From the NCBI RefSeq assembly GCF_000213175.1, contig NW_009799101.1:3966011-4030010 (forward strand): 64,000 bases of DNA, read 5' to 3'. This DNA comes from Neurospora tetrasperma FGSC 2508. Its lineage: Eukaryota; Ascomycota; Sordariomycetes; Sordariales; Sordariaceae. The stretch's first letter is position 1; the number at the start of each line of letters is the position of its first letter. Below, piece after piece: positions 23,901-37,100 of this stretch. The notes beneath the pieces are model-generated. The model saw nothing but the letters and a program-made list of their open reading frames with translations, ran no database searches and was not told where the DNA came from. The translations under genes were made by a program, and so were the position numbers.

Positions 23901-25925
23901 CTTTCAGTGAGGACGAGTAGATCAACATGAAGTGGGGGTATGATGCGGATGGCGCTTCCATACGATGAGAGACTCTGTATTCTTCTTTCGACTCCCAGAT
24001 AGACAGTTAGCTCTTCTTTTGTGTAGGTAGGTAGTGTCAGGGCTTATTATTTATTCAATATCTCTACTTATACCTCTAGGTATTCACCCCACGCCGACTT
24101 AACAAACACTGTAGAACACCACACTGACTATCCTCCCCTGTCCCACTTGTGTACAAACGTTAGCCCGTCCAACACAGTCCATGTATCACACTTCCAAAGT
24201 AAATTACTTTGTAGTCATGGACAGGCAGTACACACCCACACTTAGGTACCCGTTCATCTTTCAATACCACCGTGTATACACCAACATCAAAATTACCGTT
24301 CTATCTCTTCCACACCTCCTAGGTACCCTTTGCTTGGCCCCTCCATCCCTCTCCGTATCCTCGGGGCCCGGGGAGGTAGGTGACGGCTCTCCGCCTTGGT
24401 CCTTGAGGCGCCCAACCCACCAATATGTGTACACGGTGGTTATGGTCATGACCCTGCCACTGCTTGCCACGGACCACCACGGGACTGTCCAGAAGCAGAC
24501 ATACGTACATATCCACATAACCTCATACAGCGGTCCTTGTGTCAAGTATAATGTCTTGATGGCTCAGCAGACCTCGGTTCTCATGCAGTGACCCGATGCG
24601 CTATACGACGTGAAAGACCGGTGACGCCGGGTGGATTTGGTCGGCTAGTTTGGGCTTTGGGCAAGAGGCCAAAGATGATTGCACTGATGGAGCTTGAGTA
24701 TTATGGAGAAGGAGTTAGTGATAGTTGATGATGTTCCACATGCAGCTCTTGGGGCCGATCTGGGAAACTTTCGCCTGTCTGCCCGAAGGCTGAGGCATGG
24801 GAATGGGTAGGCGAGTTAAGTTAGGCGCAAAAGCTGCGACCGAAGATGGAAGGTTCATTGAAAAGCTCTGCTTTCATGATCATGCTTGGGCGGGGGATGG
24901 GTTCATGACAAAGGTTCCAAAAAAAATCATACAAGCCGTATTGATTGGCAAGACTCGTAGAAGCCATACACTGTGTAAACATGAAGGGCAGAAACATGTG
25001 GGCACTTGAACAGCAGCAGCAACAAACATGACGACAGCAAGGCATTAAACAAAACATGCGATCAGACAAGCAATATACTAGCTATGCAGAAACTAACAAA
25101 CGAATTCGACAAGAGGCCACCAACCTAACCAATCCAGAGCCCCGTTTCAAACAACCTTGGGGGGAATAGATCAACTAATAAGCTCACATGCGCCATTGTG
25201 TAAACGAATAAGACAGATTGGCCACCCACGCAGCGATGTTGTACTTGGAAAAGAGCAAACTTTGTGTGGCGCCTGGAAAAAAGCAAAGACTCAAGAGACG
25301 CGATAAAAAGGAAGGGTACCACACAAACTGACAAAGAACGATAAACACACCATCAGCCGCCGAGTCCTAAACTCGCAGACAAATAACGCACAACCTCCGG
25401 CTTTTTGAACGCTGGAATTGCAAACAGAAAAACAAGAAAAGTGATAACGCGAATCCGGATGAAGAGAGATTCAATCAGGAGGAACAGGCCCCTTGTTCTG
25501 TTCCATATCGACGACCGCAAAAGGTCTCGGGTAAGATGGCACCATGTCTTCCGTATATGTCCTCTCTTTCCTTGCTCTGACCACCACCGTGTACCCTTTT
25601 CCACTCCCTATTTCATCCGTCCATATAAGTACCAATCGCTTGGCTATATCAATGTATCGAATCGTGTGTGCGTGTGTGTTGATGCCATATCATGAGAGGT
25701 GTATCGAATACATATCAAGATAAATGTATGCATGAGGTGGAAATTACTGCGCCGGCATCAGGAAGGGCGCTGTCCTGTTGACCAGCGTAACATTGCAGAA
25801 ATATGCCCCTTCCGCCATCTAGGATGCGTAGGAAGATAGGAAACAGTGATGTTGATGGGAATTCCGTCGACTCACGAAAGCAACAATGACAAAAGGGAAC
25901 CAATCTTGCGCTAGCTAGTTCCGCC
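20925..25925. other. 5 kb intergenic region, no confident gene
   Basis: It runs from the tRNA to the 3' end of the minus-strand DUF2841 gene. It holds simple repeats (GACC at 22636-22663, GTG-rich at 23361-23386) and many TAGGTA/TACCTA motifs (for example 23046-23055, 24025-24033, 24243 and 24321). A possible small frame at 21591-21818 (Ser/Lys/Pro-rich, no ATG) was noted but not accepted. Confidence 0.45.
22636..22663 (+). repeat. tetranucleotide repeat (GACC)7
   Basis: Seven uninterrupted copies of GACC in non-coding DNA. Confidence 0.95.
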
Positions 25926-27945
25926 TCAGTGCGGCGGTAACCCGCGATTAGATGGATCCATCTTCATGTCACCCGGCAAGCCTCTGGAATCATGATGCAT
26001 GTAGCTCGGATAGTTTTGCCCATGAGACACAGAACCTTGGCTGACGTTGGGGCCACGGAAAAGACCGTTATTTGTGTGAGGGAGCGTGTCAAACGAGGAG
26101 CCCATGTACGGTGGCTGATTCTGACCTATTTGTACCCCCTGATGCGAAACAAAGGTTCCTTGAGGGTGAGGGAGTGACGGGTGCGGCGGCTGTTGAGGCT
26201 GTTGACTGGAAGTACCAAAGGAATATATGGTCGCGCTACCTGGAGCTGTTGTAGTCTGCTGCCAAGCACCGGGATACAGCCCGGAGGCAGAAGTGCTTGC
26301 GTAGTCGGACGGCGAGCTGAACAGGGACGGTCGACGGCTTGTTTCGTGAGGACTTGGTATCATTTCCTGCATTTGAACAGGCGCTCCGTGCTGCTGCAGA
26401 GATGCTTGACCTCCCACCGGAATCCCCCCATTTTCCACATAGTGCTGGTCAGATGTGAGATCTGGCGGCATCAGAGTAGTCGGATATTGATTTCTAATCG
26501 ACATCTCGCTAACGAAGCCTGGTTGAATGTTGGTAGTCGGGCTGTGGTCAGTTGTCGGGATAGGCATGAGGGCGTGAGGCATAGTTGTCTTGGGAGGCGA
26601 GAGTCGGGATGAAATTACCGAAAGATGGTGCTCGTCATCCTCCTCTCTACACGCATCGTCTTCATCGTCGGAGGGGAAGTCTGATTGGTTGTTATCGGCC
26701 ATGACGTATACGACCGTATCGCCATCTGGTGAGGTTAGCGAATACTCCCCCAGATTTAGCACACCATAAACGTTGTAGCTAACCTATTTCACCCCTCTTA
26801 TACTGTTCTTCGACCTTAGCAACCTTGAAGATCTCCTTTAAAAAGGGTTTCTTTTTCGCTTGGTTGGGATTGGCCCTGTCGCTGAAGAAGCCTCCCATTG
26901 CCTCCATTGTCAACTCCTCCAACTTGGCGACAGTGAGTTCTTGGGCCCGGATGCTCGGATGCTGCTGAGAGTTGGGTTCGACGATGAGTCTCAACAAGTG
27001 GCATAACAAACGGAGGCGCTCTGTAATCGTGTTAGGAAGGGTCTTTCAGCTATTTGCACGTGTGGAAATCGCATGAGACAATTGTCTTACCTGGTTTGAA
27101 TAGGTGGTCCGGCTCCTTGTGCCTCATGCCCTCATCCTTGGTTGGGCCCAGAGGCTTTGGCCACCAGTCGGGAATTTTGGTTCCTGTGTAGGGATGTGTA
27201 GACTGCTTCTTTGGTGCAATCGCCTTGATCCACGCTTTGGCAATCAGTTTGCATGTGTTCTGCTGTATCTTCTTGAAGCGCTGGTCATAGAAATCCCACA
27301 CTTCCTGCGCGTTATTGATTCGTATGCCTTTCTTCGCGGATACGGTCACTGCCGGCTCGTCATCATCGCGGACACGTCTGGGAACGTTGGCCCTCTGGCG
27401 CTTTCGGGTCCGATATGTTGGTGGCACGTGATCGTAGAACTGTTCGGCTGTTTCCATGCGGCGGTCACACCCGCGACGCCCATGATACTCTGGTCCGAAC
27501 GACATCTCATCGTAGGCCCCAGCGAGACCATCTGTAGGTTAAGTTAGTCTTGGTCTGGAACGACCATGTTACGAGATGGCCACTCACTCTCAGCAGCCCG
27601 TTTTTGATAGCGGATAAATCGATCCATGTCGAAGTATCTTTGGATTTCACCCTCTGGCAACTTATTCGGTCCCGTAAAGTATACCGTATGACCATCTTCG
27701 GTGAGAACAGCAAGGAAGAAGCTCTGGTGGTTTATCTTGCACTGCTCACGCAATACTTCACTAATTGTCTGTATCATTGTCAGCATCGGGTTAGAAAAAA
27801 ATGAATAGGAGACAATACCTACAGGTGGTGGGGTTCTGATTCCTGTATCGTAATAACGACCATTGTCTGGCATGTGTTCGCCATTAGGTCTCTCCGTCGT
27901 CCATTGTGGCCGAGTGTAATGGCCATGCCCGTATGTATTGACCAT
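25926..27945 (-). CDS. YDR124W/AFUB_07903-like helical-bundle (DUF2841) protein
   Basis: Five exons are read: 27945-27823, 27768-27588, 27531-27091, 27020-26784 and 26725-25926 (1782 nt, 593 aa). All four introns have a GT donor and an AG acceptor and keep frame. The start is MVNTYGHGHYTRP. Residues about 45-100 form an ordered N-terminal block (TISEVLREQCKINHQSFFLA, then GPNKLPEGEIQRYFDMDRFI). A basic RTRKRQRANVPRRVR stretch (about 141-155) looks like a nuclear localisation signal. The DUF2841-type bundle spans about 174-265, with QEVWDFYDQRFKKIQQNTCK, PDWWPKPLGP, HKEPDHLFKPERLRLL. The C-terminal ~260 residues are Pro/Ser/His/Gln-rich with a short acidic patch (SDDEDDACREEDDE). The molecular function of the family is not known to me; the layout suggests a nuclear regulator. 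The gene has 13 kb of gene-poor DNA upstream. Confidence 0.85.
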
Positions 27946-30900
27946 GGCTGGCACCTCCGTTCGTGAGTTCCGACAAGTACTAATGTTTCGAACAGAGTCG
28001 ACGTGATCAAGAAAGAGTGACGGCCAAAGTGAAGTTGAGGAACACCAAATCGTTAAGCAGACAAGATGTAATGGCCGGGATGGGTGCTGATTTATTCTTC
28101 AATGAGCCTACCAGGCTGGTTGACTGTACAATGAAAACAACAGTCGTCTCAAAGTAAAAAAAAATGGCTGAGACGGAGAATGATCCTTTGAACCAAAACA
28201 AAGCTGGCAAGTGTCTCTGGGTGTTGGTGGGATAGATTGTTGATGTTCGGTCGAACCAGTTCTGCCTCGACGTGCAGCTGTGAACCACAAAGTGAGCCAA
28301 AGGCTAGAGGACTTGTTTCAAGAGTAGTGGCCAGGCAAGACAGATTCTTCCCCAGTCGTGCAAAGGGACCGGGAACGTGCTGGGACCGGAGACAAGCTGG
28401 AACCACTGCCAAACAGAAAGATTGGATGGATCAAGGCTAAGATTAGGTGGATCTATCCAAGCATAGAGACAAAGAATGGCGTCCTTAATGTTAGAGATTG
28501 AGCCAGAGGTGTTTGGTAGACTTTGCACAGGTGGAGACAGTCGGATCGTGGCTTCAAACAGAAAGTCAGCTGAGGGCAATCAAAGTGATGAAGTTGATCT
28601 TACCAAAGTCTTTGTTTATTGATCAAGACTGAGACAGGCCCGAATGAAGAGCGCAAAATTATCGGATGAATATTGCTCAATATTCCTTTCTGAAATTGTT
28701 GGGTCAAAGGATTCAGCGTTGCAAAGCGCGCCCCCTACGTCGAAAAGTAAAGCGATGCGGGAGCTTGACTTGATGCCAGAGATGGGTGCCGGTCTGAGTG
28801 GTGATAGCACAAATGCTTTGGCACGCACAAACCCCTTCGAAACAAGTGGCTGGCCTGGCAATGGGGCAAAGAGGAGAGCAAGATGGGAGCAGGACTGCCC
28901 CAGTTGATCCTTGCAAGGAGGAATAAAGTGTGGACTCGCGCAGCCGTTTGACAACTTCTGCTTGGTCCTACCAGTGGTTGGTTGAGGTTGGTAGAGACGG
29001 GTGCTTGCAACCTTCCGATGGCAACGGCAAGACACAGACAGTGTGGGGATAGCGGGCACCCGGAAGACTCGCCTGGCTATGTTGTTCGAAGACCAGTATG
29101 ACTATCAGGTTGGTTGGCCTTTGGCTTTCGCACCCTGTTGTCGTGTGGCAATCAGTGCCGTGAATGTCTTGTGTTATTCCGGGGTAGAGCCTCGGTAGGA
29201 CGGTAAATAAGATTTGTCGGTTCGACCAGGGCAGTGAAGGCGTAGTCCCGGAGATATTGGCGATGACAACGATGGGAAGGCCAAGATGATGACAGCCTGT
29301 CTGAGCCACTACCACATCTAGACCAAGATGGACGGACAGGTCGATGCTAACCAAGCGAGAGAGACTGGTTCAACGGCCCGCGTTGTTAGAGCAGGTGTTC
29401 CTAGTTCAGGGTGCAAACATGAGAGCTGATGTGTAGGATGGACGGAGATGGGAAACGGGTGGTGTTTAAAGAAAAAGAAAGAGAAACGGTGAGGGGCCTT
29501 GAAGTTGTGCTAACCGCCCTAAAGGAGCCACCGAGTAAGGGAAGATGCCCACGTACGAGGAATAAAAAACGAGGATGGCCGAGAGAGGGTCTAGGTAACA
29601 TCCAGACAGATTATCTTGGCCACTCACGCAGATGAACCGAAGAGGTTCCACCAGAATCAGTTAAGAGTCCACACACACGCACCGAGAACAACACTCGGCA
29701 CTAACTGCAGGAGGGGAGGTTTGAGACGAAGAATACCGAGGATAAATAACACACAGAACGATTGGTATGTAGATGGACTTGTTTCCTCGTAAAGCCTCGA
29801 TATTGACCCAAAGTGACGGAGAGGCTGAGTGACTGGACTTGGACCTTTTTACAAAAGGTTGTGTAGTGTCTTTTTTTTGCCCTTTCCCAAAAAGTCTCGT
29901 ATGAGCGGAAGGCCCGGGCAACGACAATCAGACAGACGAACGAGGAAGACAAGCGAGCAGAAAGCAGTCCCACGAGGAGAGGGACAAGCTGCATGCCTCC
30001 CAGGTTCCCAGTCGCGGTAGAGAGAAGTAGTGTAGAGAAGGTCGCGCACTGTGATCTCGAGAAGTGAAGTATGTTTTTCTACCTGATGGCTACGTCAGTA
30101 CATTACAAGACTATGGGGGAATGAGGGTAGTCTAACTTGCTCCGAAGGTACTATATGCAGTACATCGTCCGTACTCGGTACTGGGCGCATGCAGCATTCA
30201 GAGTTATCCTAGACAAGCAGCAAGCATTGGGCATGGTGTTCTCCAGCCCCGCCAGTCCATCTCTAGGTAGTGTTAGTGTATTTGGCGCGCAGTATGGAAG
30301 AGTGCCACAAAAAGCCGGCCAACACCACCACGGCACCCTTCCCCTCCCCTTGTTCCACCGCGCCTGTGGCTCGCGTTTGGATAGGCTCATGCTGTGGGCT
30401 GGCTGGTAGGACCGCAGTGGTGTACGTGTAGTGTACGCCAAGGGTGTGTGAGATGGGAGGGTTGTATTGATACGGGACCGTGGCAGCAAGCATCAGCACC
30501 ACTGCACAAGGGAAGACTCTCCATGGATCTTGGCTCGTCTTTTTCCAGACACGGTAGCCGACGCAGGTCGCAGGAGGCAAGCGTCCAAGGTCCAATGGCT
30601 AGTGGCTGGGCATCTTGTCCGTCGACCATCTCTCGCCTGTTGCAAGTGTCCTCGCCTCGGGGGATCTCTGTTGCGACAGGGTTGACTACCGGACGCCCGC
30701 CGATATGGTTGCTTGACTTGTCCAGGGCTGGTGGGTACTGCGGGGTTGCTTGGTGATGGAGTACCTATTGGCTCTCGTCACGGCGTCATGGTACCAGAGC
30801 TGTTATGACCGTGTGGGTAGACCAAGTAGGTTCTGGTATTGATGAGGCCCGGTGGGACTGCTCGCAACCGTCCTGGTGCTGGTACGGCCAGACGCACACA

Positions 30901-32443
30901 ATGAAATTAGCTGAGTGTAGCAACGAAGTGTTCCTGGACATGGATCCATTCTCGACTTGGAGGCTGAACACTTCAATTCCTGTTGCCCGTTATCTTGACT
31001 GTACAAATTTCAAGTGCCGAAGCAACTGAAGATGGGGAAACAGCTGAGACAGCATGAGACAAGCAAGGAAAGCAGAACCAAGACACGGCAAGAGAGGAAG
31101 AGAGGGGGAATGTCTCTGGCGCGGCTGCCGTCGTCAAACCGAATGCTCCGTCCGTCGTGTCAAGTGGAAGCTGGGATGAGTGTGTCTTGCCGTTGTGGAC
31201 GGAGATTAAAGCGAGAGGACTACTAGTGTAGGAAGGAAGTGAAGGACTAGACTCAAAATCAGGAGACGCCCGAGGCGAAACGAACTTTCGGGCGACTTCC
31301 TCCGCGATGAAGGATGGAAAGAGCGCTTTGCAGCTGCCTGATCTTTGCAAATCCAATTCATAGGTCGTGACTTCCTTTCCCAATCCAAAAGCCCATGCTT
31401 GGACCCCTTGTTCAGTTTCCAGAAGAGGAGAAAGAGGGTTGTAGTCGTGAGTGGAGACATGTCCCACTACCTCCTCATTCAGGCCCGCCTGCCTTAACAG
31501 CGGGTCCCCGACTTGTTGCTTTTGGTGCGCAAACACCACCGTCATCACTCGCAATCGTTGCATCTCCGGCTTGCCATTGGGAGCGAGCATAGGTTGCCGA
31601 CAACCGTCCGTCTAATCCAGGCACATCATCAGACAGAATCGATCAAAGTGGGGATTGACACAACCAGGCCCTGGATCATGAAGAATGCTGTCTGAGACTG
31701 GAGAAGTTAGAACCCAAGATAGTGGTGTACGTACTGGACCCTGTGCTTGGGTGGATACCATTATGTACTGCGTAGCGCAAACTCCACCCAGATCTCATGC
31801 TCCTCATGGACGGGAATTCCGTCGCTACTGTAGGTCCCTCCAACCCCTCAGCTCTCACTACACTACACCTCACTGCTAGAATATCAGGCGGGAATAACTG
31901 CCCGCCAGTTGCTTCAATCAAAAACAGCCCACCTTCGTCCACCAACAAGATGATCTAGCACATCATCATCACAGACACACAGAGACACTCGACGTCGTAG
32001 TGCTTATAGAAAATGGCAAGCTTCGATGAGCCCGTATCTGTGCTTTTTATGGAGACCTTTATATATACACCACGGCCCATGGTCTTGGCCCCGATCCGAT
32101 ACCTAATTGGACATCTCCCATCATCACCACCACCACCACCAGCGTCCGGAATTCCCAATCACCGACGGGTGGTGGGTGTGCTGCCCCATCCACTTAGCCA
32201 AGCTAGCACGCCTCGGTTCTCTAGCTTCATGGCAGGACGATCAGCCACTTCTAGATTGCAGTAGATGGCCCTCCGCTCTATCGCCAAGTCCAAGCTGTAT
32301 TATGTGACCATCTTCGAGCAAAACATGAGACTGACTGATCTTTCCTTGCAAGGTCCGCCGGGGAGATCTCCCGGACACTGGGACGGAAGCTAACATTATC
32401 CCCGTCCACTTTTCGGCGGGGACAATGGCAGAATTCTCCATCT

Positions 32444-34117
32444 TCAACCCATTGCACGCATCAATTTGCGAATCCCGCCGGCTAGATAGGTAGTCTTGTT
32501 ACAAGAGAGTCGTGAGAACGCTGGACCTGAAGGGTATCCCGGCTGCCACAGTTCCATCAACTGATACCGTACCCCCGCCCATTTACCCACATCCCGACGT
32601 CCTGCCCATGCAATCAACCCCTGTTCAGGACCAGAAAAGATAGAGATTGCGTCTTCTCGGCATGATATCCCACCTCGATTATCGTCGCTCGAAAGCAGGC
32701 GCTCCCAATGAGCCGGCAGCTCGTCGAAAATCGGGCTCAATTTCTCAAAGCGGACGCCTTCAGGTCCATCTAGATTCGAGTCTTGTTCAAGCGGCCTAGC
32801 AAAAGCTGGTGCGGAAGCACTATCCCTCTTTCCCGGGCGAGTATCGGACCAACTCAAGGCGCTTGAAATAAAAGAAGGGGGACTGGATGCTTTTACTTGT
32901 TAAACCACCCATGGCTGCCTATCAGTGGACGGCAGGTCATCAGCCAGTGAAGCATACCTTCAATTATCTCACCGGGTGAGCGACCCGATCGCCATCGATC
33001 CTGTAAAGGACTTCTGGACAAGACACAAGATACGCTGTTGATGGACTTGAATGCTGTCCCCCGCTGCTCTGGATCAATCGGCTTATGTCCGGGTGTTTAT
33101 TACACAGGTCTCTCAAATCAGACCACTTGAACAGGTCCTTGGCTCGATGTTTTGCGCAGGTGAGCAGATATCCTTTGTTGCTGGCACTGCATTGCAGTAT
33201 ATACACGGCTTATACGACAGCACCAGCAGCTGCAATGGTAGGTACATCTTCACCCAAAGCCATGATGGGCCAAAGCCAGGCCAATAGGGGGCTCATGTCA
33301 CGCCTATGAAAGCCGTCCAGAAGGAAGCCGCTGTCGTACACCATCAATGGGGACCCAGATTCCATCGTTCACAACTTGAACGGTTGACCTGAGATTCGTC
33401 ATGAAGAAGGTTGCCAATGCCGCAATGCCGAACATGGATTTATGCTCGAAACGAGGAGGAATAGATGGCACATGTTGCCCCACGTCCCTTGACAGCTGTG
33501 TTACTTTGCGGTTACAGATATTCCTGTTATTCTCCGCGGTCGAATGGAAAGCCCTTGAGCATACCGGCGGGATATCGTTGGGTCGGGTTGATTCCGTACG
33601 CTCGCCAGTTCACCAAGCATCAACTTGCAATTCTTTGGCATGAAAATGTCCCTTGGCCACCTTTCACTTTGTACCTGAGGATTTCGACAAGCAACAATAC
33701 AGAAGGTCAGTACTGGCCTGGCCTTCGGCATTTATTGCCTTCTGAGGGCGGATCAAGTGAGGTCTTGCCACTCGCACCGTCGCTGTTTGCCGTTCTCACT
33801 CGGTTCAAGAGGGAACTCATGACGTGCTTCTGGATACGGGGAGGTGTATCAGATATCCGCGAACATTCTAGCCAGCTAACAGTCTCTAACCAAATCTGCG
33901 GCTGCGGTTTTCGTAATGCCAGAGGAGGACTTGAACTTATAGGCGTGAGTCTAATCCAACAGGTAATGCCTTCATCCATGCGTTTCACTGGCTGGTTGGT
34001 ATACATCGAAATAAACTTTTGTGGGAAGGAACGGGGTCGACAATCTGCTTGCTGATGATCACTGATCAGCACTCGCAATTCAATTCCCCGAGTTCCCTTG
34101 CCCCGCCCCGCCCTCAT
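32444..34117 (-). pseudogene. possible decayed protein-coding gene, unidentified
   Basis: On the minus strand several adjoining frames read like real protein but are broken by stops and frame changes. One frame, open from 33609 to the TAG at 33306-33304 (about 101 codons), includes CNRKVTQLSRDVGQHVPSI and a hydrophobic FGIAALATFFMTNL followed by NDGIWVPIDGVRQRLPSG. A neighbouring frame, read just before it, includes NPTQRYPAGMLKGFPFDRGE and ends at the TAA at 33529-33527, so a one-base shift would join the two. Further along, 33206-32964 (SDLRDLCNKHPDISRLIQSS) and 32857-32444 (FEKLSPIFDELPAHWERLL) also look protein-like. No family was recognised. Short introns could explain some of the breaks, so this might instead be a poorly modelled live gene, or chance. 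Confidence 0.22.
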
Positions 34118-37100
34118 CCTTCAACTTGACATCATGATCGCCAACAAAAATGGAAGTCGCCGTCTTCGCCTTCAATACTTCATCCAGCCCATCCACCCCG
34201 AGCAACAAATGCACTTTTCTATCGATTGACATGACACTTTGCACATGTCAGCCAGCCAGCCCGCCCGCCCGCCCAGCACCAACATTGGATGACGCCGCCT
34301 TGCAGACGAGACAGGGGACAACCGAAGCGAGACAGGATGAACCACCCACTCCATTCTGGTTCAAGGTGAAGCCAGATTACATACTTTCGTCCAGTCCCCT
34401 CCTCCTACATGGCCTTCTGGGGCTCCCGGTCGAGGGGGTCTGCGGCGTAAAGTCAGGTACCCGGACGGCTACCACGGCATCTAGACATAGTACACTACAG
34501 TACCTGGAAATCATCCATCATCCCACTTATGAAATGGGGCAATGTCCACATAAGGTACCGTGGATCATGTCAGTGTCCCAGAAAGGCTCCTTCCTGGGTG
34601 CAATCGAGGTGCAACGTGCATCCTTCAGGTACGCCTTGGCCATATCTCGCACCCACGGTAGTGCCGCATACCGGAGGCACAGCATCCTCAGAATGTTCTT
34701 CCTACCTGAAGCCCGAGTGTGTTGATTGCTCTCTCTTCTGCTTTCAGTAACGCTCTCCTCTTGTCTTTTTGGACATATCCATACCCTATCTACACTTTTC
34801 TCATAGGTATGTTAACTTAATGAGGCTAACCAGGGAAATCTGCCCCATCACAAGACAATAACATCACCCATTAACCACCTCGACATCGAAATCCGTGCGC
34901 GGGTGCCGTTGCCTTTCAATCGTTGTCTAGAACACGCTGTGTAACCGTCACCGGCATGCGAGGCGGGAGCGTTCGGACAGGTACCCTGTGGGACTCTGCC
35001 AAGTCTCCATGGCCCTGGCTGTCATGTCAATGAATCGAGATCCTGCACGGTGGACGAGCGTGGAGCTGGCGGAACACGATGTTGAGAAGGAGATTTCTGA
35101 AAGTGACAACCATACCCTCGGAATGACGGTCCTCCCCCTGTCTCGCACTGCCAGTGGTAAGCTACTGGCCAATGAGACGACCACTCGTCCCACCGCGACG
35201 GATCAGAACTACTAGTCTGCTGCGAGGCTTCGAATACCGGATTAGTCTGACGACTCGGATGGATTGCAAGTGCAGTTTTACGCAAGACGTCCAGGCCGTT
35301 TGTGGGCACCCCAAGAGTTCAACCTCTCTCCACACGGCAACCTCTTTCTCATTCGGTGGACGATTTTGTGGTTGCCTCTGCTTCATCGCCATCACAATCA
35401 CACAGGGCAATCTCACGGCCAAGTTCTTCCAGATAATTATTCGAAAGAGGCGTCCTGATGTCCTCTTTTTATTGGGCATGTCAAGCTTTTATCCAGCGAA
35501 TCTGGTCCAAGTTGACGTTGAACTTCATGATGTTTCAGGTAGGCATGATCTGTGAAATGTCGACTTCCCCGACTCTCAAGCCATCATCCCGACCTCCTCC
35601 AGATCACACTATTGGACATCGCAGGCTTCGTTACGTTGCGACATTGCTCTCGCAACGCGACTTGCAGAGAAGGTTTCAGCCGTCAGACAACAAGTCGAAT
35701 CGGGTTACACGGGAACTCCTACATCCATCAACCAAATCACCCATCGGCACAAGTGGGTCATGCCTCTCTGGGCTCTTTTTGCATCGAGACCACCATCATC
35801 CAGGTCGGATACGCCAAAATGGGGTCCAATTGATGACATTTCTCTGAGCCACTCTTTATCTAAAACACGGTGGCTGGCGAATGCCTCCTTTCCACCTAAG
35901 AAGCAGTGTGAGTTGGTGATCAAATGCTGACTATGGCTTCCATGTCTGCTGTTGTTCTTTGGCAAAGGGTCATCATTCCCGCCTCTTACTAATCGATGGA
36001 TATATATTTATTGCATGGCCAATCCCACTTACGGAATGGTTCCGCTCTCGCTCCGTTTACGGCCACGTCTTCTCCTGGTGAGACCGATAAAGCCAGGGTC
36101 GAGCTTAGAAATAGCTTGCCCTCTTTCTAAATTCGAAAGAGTCGGCCAAGGGCCAATGGGCCAGCAGGAGGCTTCGTCATAGGAACAGCTTTGCGTCGCC
36201 TATTGCGCCCGGGTTTTCAAGGTATGCATCAATAGTCCGTGGATGGACCATGGCTTTCCTTCCTATTGCTTGAGTGATAAGCAGCTGATATGTAGTGAGC
36301 CCTACGAGCCTGTCACCAATTCTGGTGCACCGGTTTTGAATCGGCTTGACGGCAAGGATGTTTGAATGTCTGGGTCTGCCAGGGGTGTGTGTAACCTAGG
36401 ACTGCTCACCTATAGGGCGATTGCGCTACAAGTCGGGTCTTCATCCCTGTTTCAACCCCGGATTCTCATATGGTCAGCATGGAAATGGATACCATTTCGC
36501 TAACAGTTTTCTCTCCAGGTTGACGGCATATGCCTGGACCTTTGAATGGCTCTTTCCCTGCTCAGACTATTCACGTATCATGAAGGATGTCCCATAAACG
36601 GTCAACAGCCAGTCCATCCTTTCCCCTTCTCTCGCTTTAACCTGATCTCATTGCTTTTTCTCTCCCGTGCCATGTCGGCGATGCGGCGGGACGAGTTTGG
36701 TCTACCGTGACCCTCCTCTCACCGCGCACAGTAAGCGCTGTGTCTTGGTGGGCAAATATTATGGCAATAATGTCTTGTCATGCGCTCTCTTATTGGTAAC
36801 GAAATGATAACATGGACATCTAGCCAATCTGAACTTCCAACCCACTCTGTTGTGGTGGGATTCCTTCCGGTCGTGGTAGGATTGATGGCTTCGATAGACC
36901 ATCAATATCATGTCCCGCACCTCCTTTTGCTTCCTGTTTATCTCACTCGAAATGCGAATCACAGAAGAAGCTGGAAACCCCCAAACAATAGAGTTTTCTG
37001 CATGGATTGTAACATTATCACATCTTTTATATTCTTGGAACTCTTTCTTTCATCACCTCCATTGGGGGTATCCCAATGTGCAAAGATATTTGATATCGGG

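Noticed and set aside
24181-24591. 136-codon plus-strand frame
   Set aside because: Rich in TAGGTACC-type motifs, overlapped by open frames on the other strand, no recognisable feature.
30973-31590. 205-codon minus-strand frame
   Set aside because: Longest frame in the desert, but no domain. A low-complexity Ser/Pro composition on one strand and open frames on the other suggest chance.
34150-34725. 191-codon plus-strand frame starting with ATG
   Set aside because: Cys/Pro/Ser-rich without ordered blocks, and it includes GGTACC/AGGTACG motifs seen only in non-coding parts.
36420-36475. tRNA-like B-box (TTTCAACCCCGG) in the desert
   Set aside because: No A box or acceptor stem could be paired around it, so it does not fold as a tRNA.
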